From the NCBI GenBank assembly GCA_032622095.1, contig CP136069.1:172168394-172232393 (forward strand): a DNA stretch of 64,000 bases, given 5' to 3'. The notes below the pieces were generated by a model, which worked only from the letters and a program-made list of their open reading frames with translations, was not told the origin of the DNA and did no database searches. Position numbers and translations under genes: made by a program. Position 1 is the first letter of the stretch, and each line of letters opens with the position of its first letter. The stretch is from Siphonodentalium dalli. Lineage: Eukaryota; Mollusca; Scaphopoda; Gadilida; Siphonodentaliidae. This document shows, in pieces, positions 59,077 through 64,000 of the stretch.

Positions 59077-59459
59077 TATGCACGTCCTTTCAGGAAAGGC
59101 AAAGTTAACAATAAAGAGAGAACTGAGTAATCAAATACCTCGGTGTCATGCTGCTGCGTGAAGTGCTCTTAATATATTTCTGGAAGTCTTATACAATCTT
59201 TATTGTCACTATCATTCTGCTAGCAGTTCTGGAAGCATTGCAGTCATATAGGTGGTTCAATGATATATGCCTCCATCGAGTACCATCATATACTACAAGA
59301 AATATGGTATATAACTTAATTTTCATACGCTTATATATACTAGACTGTTGAAGATAATGTATAAGTGTCTTTGGTGATTAGAGAAATTATCTGATGAGCA
59401 TGTATTTGGTGTCTCAAAAAAGTGACAGTAAATGGTGATCTGTTGGGAATGAGTATCAT

Positions 59460-59930
59460 GGAGTTATCCATCTTACACCCGCAATTTGTCTGTTTTGATC
59501 ACGTGTTTCTTCTAACTATGGGGACAGATCTCCGAAAATTAATAGATTTCAAAAATCGATATCTAATCACTGAGCTTTGATGTGTGGGTTCCTCTACTCG
59601 CGATCGAATAAAATATTGTTTACCCCCAAAGCCAAAGAAATAGTAATATAGGACCCTCTGATCGGATTGAGTACCTTAAACAATAATAACCACTAGATTT
59701 TAGAGTTATCCATCTTACACCCGCAATTTGTCCGTTTTGAGCACGTGGTTCTGCCAACTTGTGGCCCACATCTCCGAAAATTAATAGATTTCAAAAATTG
59801 ATATCTAATCATTCTGAGCTTTGATGGGTGGGTTCCTCTACCCGAATCAAATATTTTCTACACCCAAAGCCAAAGAAATAGTAATTTAGGAGCGTCTAAT
59901 CGGATTGAGTACCTTTAAGGAACAGCTAAT
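59460..59930. mobile_element. Two right halves of the AGGTACTCAATCCG MITE in direct order
   Basis: GAGTTATCCATCTTACACCC starts at about 59461 and 59704; each run ends in GGATTGAGTACC(T)TTAA (about 59690 and 59925). The left arms are missing, so these are broken copies lying head to tail. Confidence 0.65.
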
Positions 59931-60251
59931 AACTAATATACCCCCCCCCCGGCGTTGTTTTTTTCGATTTTTATAAGGTTCCCTGTCAAAACTTCAAAAA
60001 GTTCGACTGTTTTAATACTGGTGGAATATGATCTCAATGGGCATTCGCCAGAGTAGACATTCATGACTGAGGCCCTTGAACCAGACCAGACTCATGTTCT
60101 TGAAATACCATTTGAACATCCCAAATAAAATTGTTCAACGAATGAGAACAAATATATATAAATAAAATATGGTGTGAAATTGCTATTGATATTGTGTAAG
60201 GCATAAAATGTTCAACTGTTGCTGCCTGTTGACCTTTTTTTTCGAAGTTAG

Positions 60252-60423
60252 GATATGAAATACCTCCTCATCCCCATGTTGCCATATACCCAGAGCCAAA
60301 TGATGCATACGTTTACCATTTACCTAGAAATGTGTCTTTCAGCAAAATTCCGTGGCAAGATATTAATAGCGACCCGAACGGACGTCCATGTGCATTGGTC
60401 TCAATTACGCAGTGTGAACTGGG
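60252..60423 (+). CDS. Probable internal exon of an unrecognised gene
   Basis: A 172-bp interval lies between a good acceptor (T-rich tract, then AAGTTAG|GA) and donor (CTGGG|GTATGT). It stays open for 56 codons and reads a varied, protein-like sequence (…YEIPPHPHVAIYPEPNDAY…, …FSKIPWQDINSDPN…, …CALVSITQCELG). Base composition is richer in GC than its surroundings. Phases: the first codon takes one base from the previous exon and the last two bases carry over. I do not recognise the family; neighbouring exons are not found in the window. Confidence 0.5.
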
Positions 60424-61190
60424 GTATGTACACGCATGAGACGCCACCTGTGTTCAGGTGTGAGCAGTTCTCATACAATGACACCACTGGAGACCTGTCC
60501 AGGTGGTAAAAAACAATGGTGCACCATGGGTGAATTAATGAATGAAAACCAATCAAAGTCTTCATGGAATCGGCCATTCAATACAATAGGGAGGTTTTAT
60601 GAGGTCATAATTGAATACATCCAAATGTTCCCGAATCGAGATCAGTTAGGACGATCAAAAGTTGTTTCTTTCCCAAATTACGTGAAGTAATTAACCCATA
60701 TTCGGTCATAACCCACGAAATGTGCTTCACCTTCGTGACTTGTGGACACAAAAGTCACGAAGCTAAGGCACTGTATACCTTTAAAATACTTCTTTGACAG
60801 GCTCTTCGTGCAAAAATTCAAGCTAAAATGGACCAGTAACGTGGCAATCGTCCGTAGTTCCGGGGTCGAATGATACACCTAAATAAAACAGCCTATAATT
60901 GCCCCATTTGTCTCTATTATACAAGAGTCCCGAGTCTATATACTGCTTACCTCGATTTTCTCGTTGTATCAAACAGAATGTTACGTTTTAGTATGTTAAC
61001 ACGCCAACATTGATTTAATTTTGATCTATTGTCTGTTGCAGTCGGCAACCCGACGTCGGCAATCGACGGTGTCGTATTTATTAATTATAATCTATTGTCA
61101 GCGATGTACATACTTATGTAATGTCTAAAAGGCACATTTTGTTGCATCGCTGCCCGGTTCCAGGGATCAACAAACTAGGTCTACAAATAT
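60424..61190. other. Intergenic or intronic stretch
   Basis: A hairpin-like CTTCGTGACTT ... AAGTCACGAAG at about 60731-60766. Otherwise nothing recognised; short frames lack splice or family support. Confidence 0.35.
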
Positions 61191-61192
61191 GC

Positions 61193-62063
61193 TTAAAGCT
61201 ACTCAATCAGATTCGACGGTCCCCATATCATCAGATTCCAACAACAACAACATTTTTTGAAATGCCGCTTCAGTTATCAGAATCCATTAATTGCCCAAAA
61301 ATATTGCTAACCACATTCAACTATAGTATAAAATTGCCCAAACCCTGTTATTTATCAACGTTTTGTTCAACGAAATTTGGCCAGTTGTCAAATATCAGAC
61401 ACAAAAAAGCCACTGGATTTTAGAGTTATCGATCTTCATCCGATATCGGGTCAGATAAGTTCTTCTCGTCGACAGTTTACTGGGCCACCTCAAATTAAAA
61501 TAATATATTTCAAACATCGATATCTGATCACTCCTGGCTTTGATGGGTGGGTTCATTGACTCGAATCAAATATTTTTTACCCCCGAAGCCAAGGAAATAA
61601 TAATTTGCAAGCGTTAATTCGGATTGAGTACCCTTAAACGTACTAAATCCGATCAGAGGGTCCTATATTACTATTTATTTGGCTTTGGGGGTAAAAAATA
61701 TTTGATTCGAGTCGAGGAACCCACCCATCAAAGCTCAGAGTGATTAGATATCGATTTTTGAAATCTATTAATATTCGGAGATCTGTCCCAATAGTTAGCA
61801 GAACCACGTGATCAAAACATACAAATTGCGATTGTAAGGTGGATAACTCTAAAATCAAGTGCTTACTATTAACAATAATAACCACTTGATTTTAGAGTTA
61901 TCCATCTTACACCCGCAATTTGTCTGTTTTGATCACGTGTTTCTGCTACTATTGGGACAGATCTCCGAAAATTAATAGATTTCAAAAATCGATATCTAAT
62001 CACTCTGAGCTTTGATGGTAAATAGTAATATAGAACCCTCTGATCGGATTGAATACCTTTAAC
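61193..62063. mobile_element. Two AGGTACTCAATCCG-family TTAA MITEs in tandem
   Basis: The first copy (about 61193-61634) is diverged, AAGCTACTCAATCAG to CGGATTGAGTACCC. The second (about 61637-62060) is a clean palindrome, with AATCCGATCAGAGGGTCC in the left arm and a turn near 61868. They meet at a shared TTAA (61633-61636). Confidence 0.7.
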
Positions 62064-62124
62064 GTTATATCTTATATAATACGGCCTCTTAATGCAACAG
62101 CAAGATTAATTATAGTGACAGAAT

Positions 62125-62600
62125 TAAAGGTACTCAATCCGTAAAGAGGGTCCCCATCTCAACAGATTCCAACAACAACAATCCGATCAGAGGGTCCTAT
62201 ATTACTATTTCTTTGGCTTTGGGGGTAAAAAATATTTTATTCGAGTCGAGGAACCCATCAAACAAAGCTCAGAGTTATCAGATATTGATTTTTGAAATTT
62301 GTTATTAACTCGAGATGAGTACTAATAACTGCCGTAATCTGCTCTGGATGTGTACTCCAAATCTATTCAAACAGACAAGGATGGATAACTCTAAAATCAA
62401 GTGGTAATTTTAACGCAATTTTGACTGAGTTCTGGGCCAGATGGTATTCCCGATAATGAAAAATAATAGATTTCTAAAATCGATATCTAACAAATCTGAG
62501 CTTTGATGGGTGACTTCCTCGACTCGAATCAAATATTTTTTACCCCCGAAGCCATTGAAATAGTAATTGAGAGGAGTTTTATCGGATTGAGTACCTTTAA
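62125..62600. mobile_element. AGGTACTCAATCCG-family TTAA MITE
   Basis: TTAA|AGGTACTCAATCCG to CGGATTGAGTACCT|TTAA. It is closely similar to the copy at 46692-47320 but shorter in the interior. Its right TTAA (62597-62600) is also the left TTAA of the next element. Confidence 0.8.
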
Positions 62601-63187
62601 AGGGGTACTGTACGCCACATGTTGTTGTTGGTTTCTATAGTCTCCGAGTCGGAGAATAAGGTAACAATTTTTCCATTATTTGAAAGTCTGTTGAGTACGA
62701 AGTCATGTTACGGATGACAAATTTACCGGAATGCAAAAATACAAATTGTCGTTGTCGAGTAATTTTTGTAAAGTTTTCAACCAAATGAATCAAATAAAAG
62801 TTATATTATATGCATACTAGTCCCATATAATCATTTAAGTTATTGTATCGTCGCTAGTCAGTGAGTGGCTTGAGTGTTCTCCCCGTATCATCATAATATT
62901 TTAAGCAATCGTGTGTTCGATCTGTTTAAAAATCCAGTATCCCTCAATTACTATTTTTGATTACGGTAATTCGTAATTTAATTGACGCCATTTTATGGCT
63001 CCAGTCATAAATTCAATTTATATCAAATTATTAACTTTTAAATTATTAAATTTTAAGATAGCCTATTAACATGAGCGTTTACAGAATACATCTTCGACTC
63101 AAATTACTTATGTTTCTATATATTATCGATATTAGATCGTTGTTGTCACCGGAAATTTAATGAAAATGGCGTACAGTGCCCCTTTAA
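62597..63187. mobile_element. Kolobok-like TTAA MITE copy 2
   Basis: 62601-63183, AGGGGTACTGTACGCC ... GGCGTACAGTGCCCCT. Nearly identical to 54496-55079, so recent. It inserted at the very edge of the neighbouring MITE. Confidence 0.85.
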
Positions 63188-63583
63188 GTACTTTTGGATC
63201 CATTCAACACGATTACACATTGATAATTAGCCATTTTTTTTCTGGCATTCAAAATTAACCGGGAATTCACAGAGAATTGCAATCGTTTTAGTCTTGTTAG
63301 TTTCGTTTCCAATTTTAGTCTACAGAGCTCAGTATAGTTTACATAACCACGAACTATAGATCACGCCACAATTCTCTACTCCATAGCTAAGACGTAGCTA
63401 TTGAGTAGTTATTCATGGCATGATCAAGTCTACAAACAGACCTTGGTCGCTATCGACTATTTTCCGATGTCGACGGCCGACGTCATAGCCGACGGACATT
63501 CGGACCGATGTCGGGTGGCTAACTGGGATATCTCTATTTTGCTGAGGCCCAGTCGAAAAAGGTGATTATGCATGGGAACATCG

Positions 63584-63700
63584 TTAAAGGGGTACTGTAC
63601 GCCATTTTCAACCCGATAGTTTGCAATACGACCTTAGTCTACATTCCAACTGAGACATACTTCATCAGCTGTATTAGCTGTTATAATATGCAATGTGTCC
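63584..63700. mobile_element. Left end of a further AGGGGTACTGTACGCC element
   Basis: TTAA|AGGGGTACTGTACGCC at 63584-63603, then ATTTTCAACCCG, which differs from the other copies. The right end is not seen; it may lie beyond the window or belong to a sub-family. Confidence 0.5.
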
Positions 63701-63875
63701 CATAAATAACATATTCAAGAGTGGCCCAGCCATTGTTCACACCTAAATGTCAAAAGTAATTAACGCGGTCATAAAATCAGACATCCTCGAAGATACATCC
63801 ACGAATACATACATCTTGCAAAAAGTCTAACCGGTACGCAATATACGTTATGAATCAAAGATACCCAATAGCTCC

Positions 63876-64000
63876 TTTTTTTTTTTTTTAAATAAATTTT
63901 ATTCGTCAAAAATAACATAAGTAATGAAAATTTAAACAGAACACAGGTAATAAAAATACAGTGCAAATACAATACATTTATTAGTATGTTACTATTTGAC
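63876..64000 (-). mobile_element. Possible retroposon 3' end (poly-A on the minus strand)
   Basis: A run of 14 T at 63876-63889, with TTTATT (AATAAA on the minus strand) at 63898-63903. This is the layout of a retroposed 3' end read from right to left. The body is beyond the window, so class is unknown; a plain T-run is also possible. Confidence 0.3.

Noticed and set aside
1-64000. tRNA, rRNA or snRNA genes
   Set aside because: No cloverleaf with A/B boxes, rRNA core motif or snRNA Sm-site pattern was noticed; a covariance-model search would be decisive and was not possible here.

Overview
This is a gene-poor, AT-rich stretch of a eukaryotic nuclear genome. GT-AG introns, spliceosomal-type exons, poly-A signals, an animal-type fibrillarin and very dense nested DNA transposons, with no bacterial operon structure, point to an invertebrate animal. 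Rolling-circle (Helitron) elements and elements with cores of ~160-bp repeats resemble what is known from marine molluscs, so a lophotrochozoan is my best guess; the species cannot be fixed from this sequence.

Genes. The one complete, convincing host gene is fibrillarin (55961-56974, minus), a single uninterrupted exon with a promoter-like region upstream. A second coding unit (14574-17833, plus) encodes a large multi-domain protein: a transposase-like N-terminal part, a PIN/XPG-like nuclease core and a terminal Cys-rich finger. It has one GT-AG intron and one frameshift, and lies between two diverged inverted repeats (11284-19572), so I read it as the gene of a large Academ-like DNA transposon. 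A third locus (41325-43686) is a broken reading frame of acidic Cys/Val-rich peptide repeats with a small C-terminal domain, split by a remarkable insertion made of >30 EcoRV-centred palindromes. An unrecognised internal exon is likely at 60252-60423.

Layout. 1-11 kb: a hAT element with an 8-bp target duplication and a BED-finger remnant, piggyBac-like MITEs with twin hairpins, pogo-like MITEs, a 557-bp inverted repeat and a 1.4-kb foldback element with GCGCTTAAGCGC palindromes. 11.3-19.6 kb: the Academ-like element, itself invaded by two head-to-tail Helitrons and a TTAA MITE. 20.0-29.7 kb: four tandem copies of a ~2.4-kb unit containing inverted arrays of a 16-bp motif. 31-36 kb: a second hAT copy, a third piggyBac-like MITE and tandem duplications. 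39-43.7 kb: decayed ~386-bp tandem repeats leading into the broken ORF. 45-55.6 kb: TTAA MITEs and a composite nest in which a 4.8-kb element of ~159-bp tandem repeats sits inside a second copy of the 8.1-kb foldback element. 55.7-57.5 kb: fibrillarin. 57.5-64 kb: more pogo-like and TTAA MITEs, one probable exon and a retroposon tail.

The main theme is layered transposition. Several insertions can be dated relative to one another because empty paralogous sites or exact target duplications are present in the same window.
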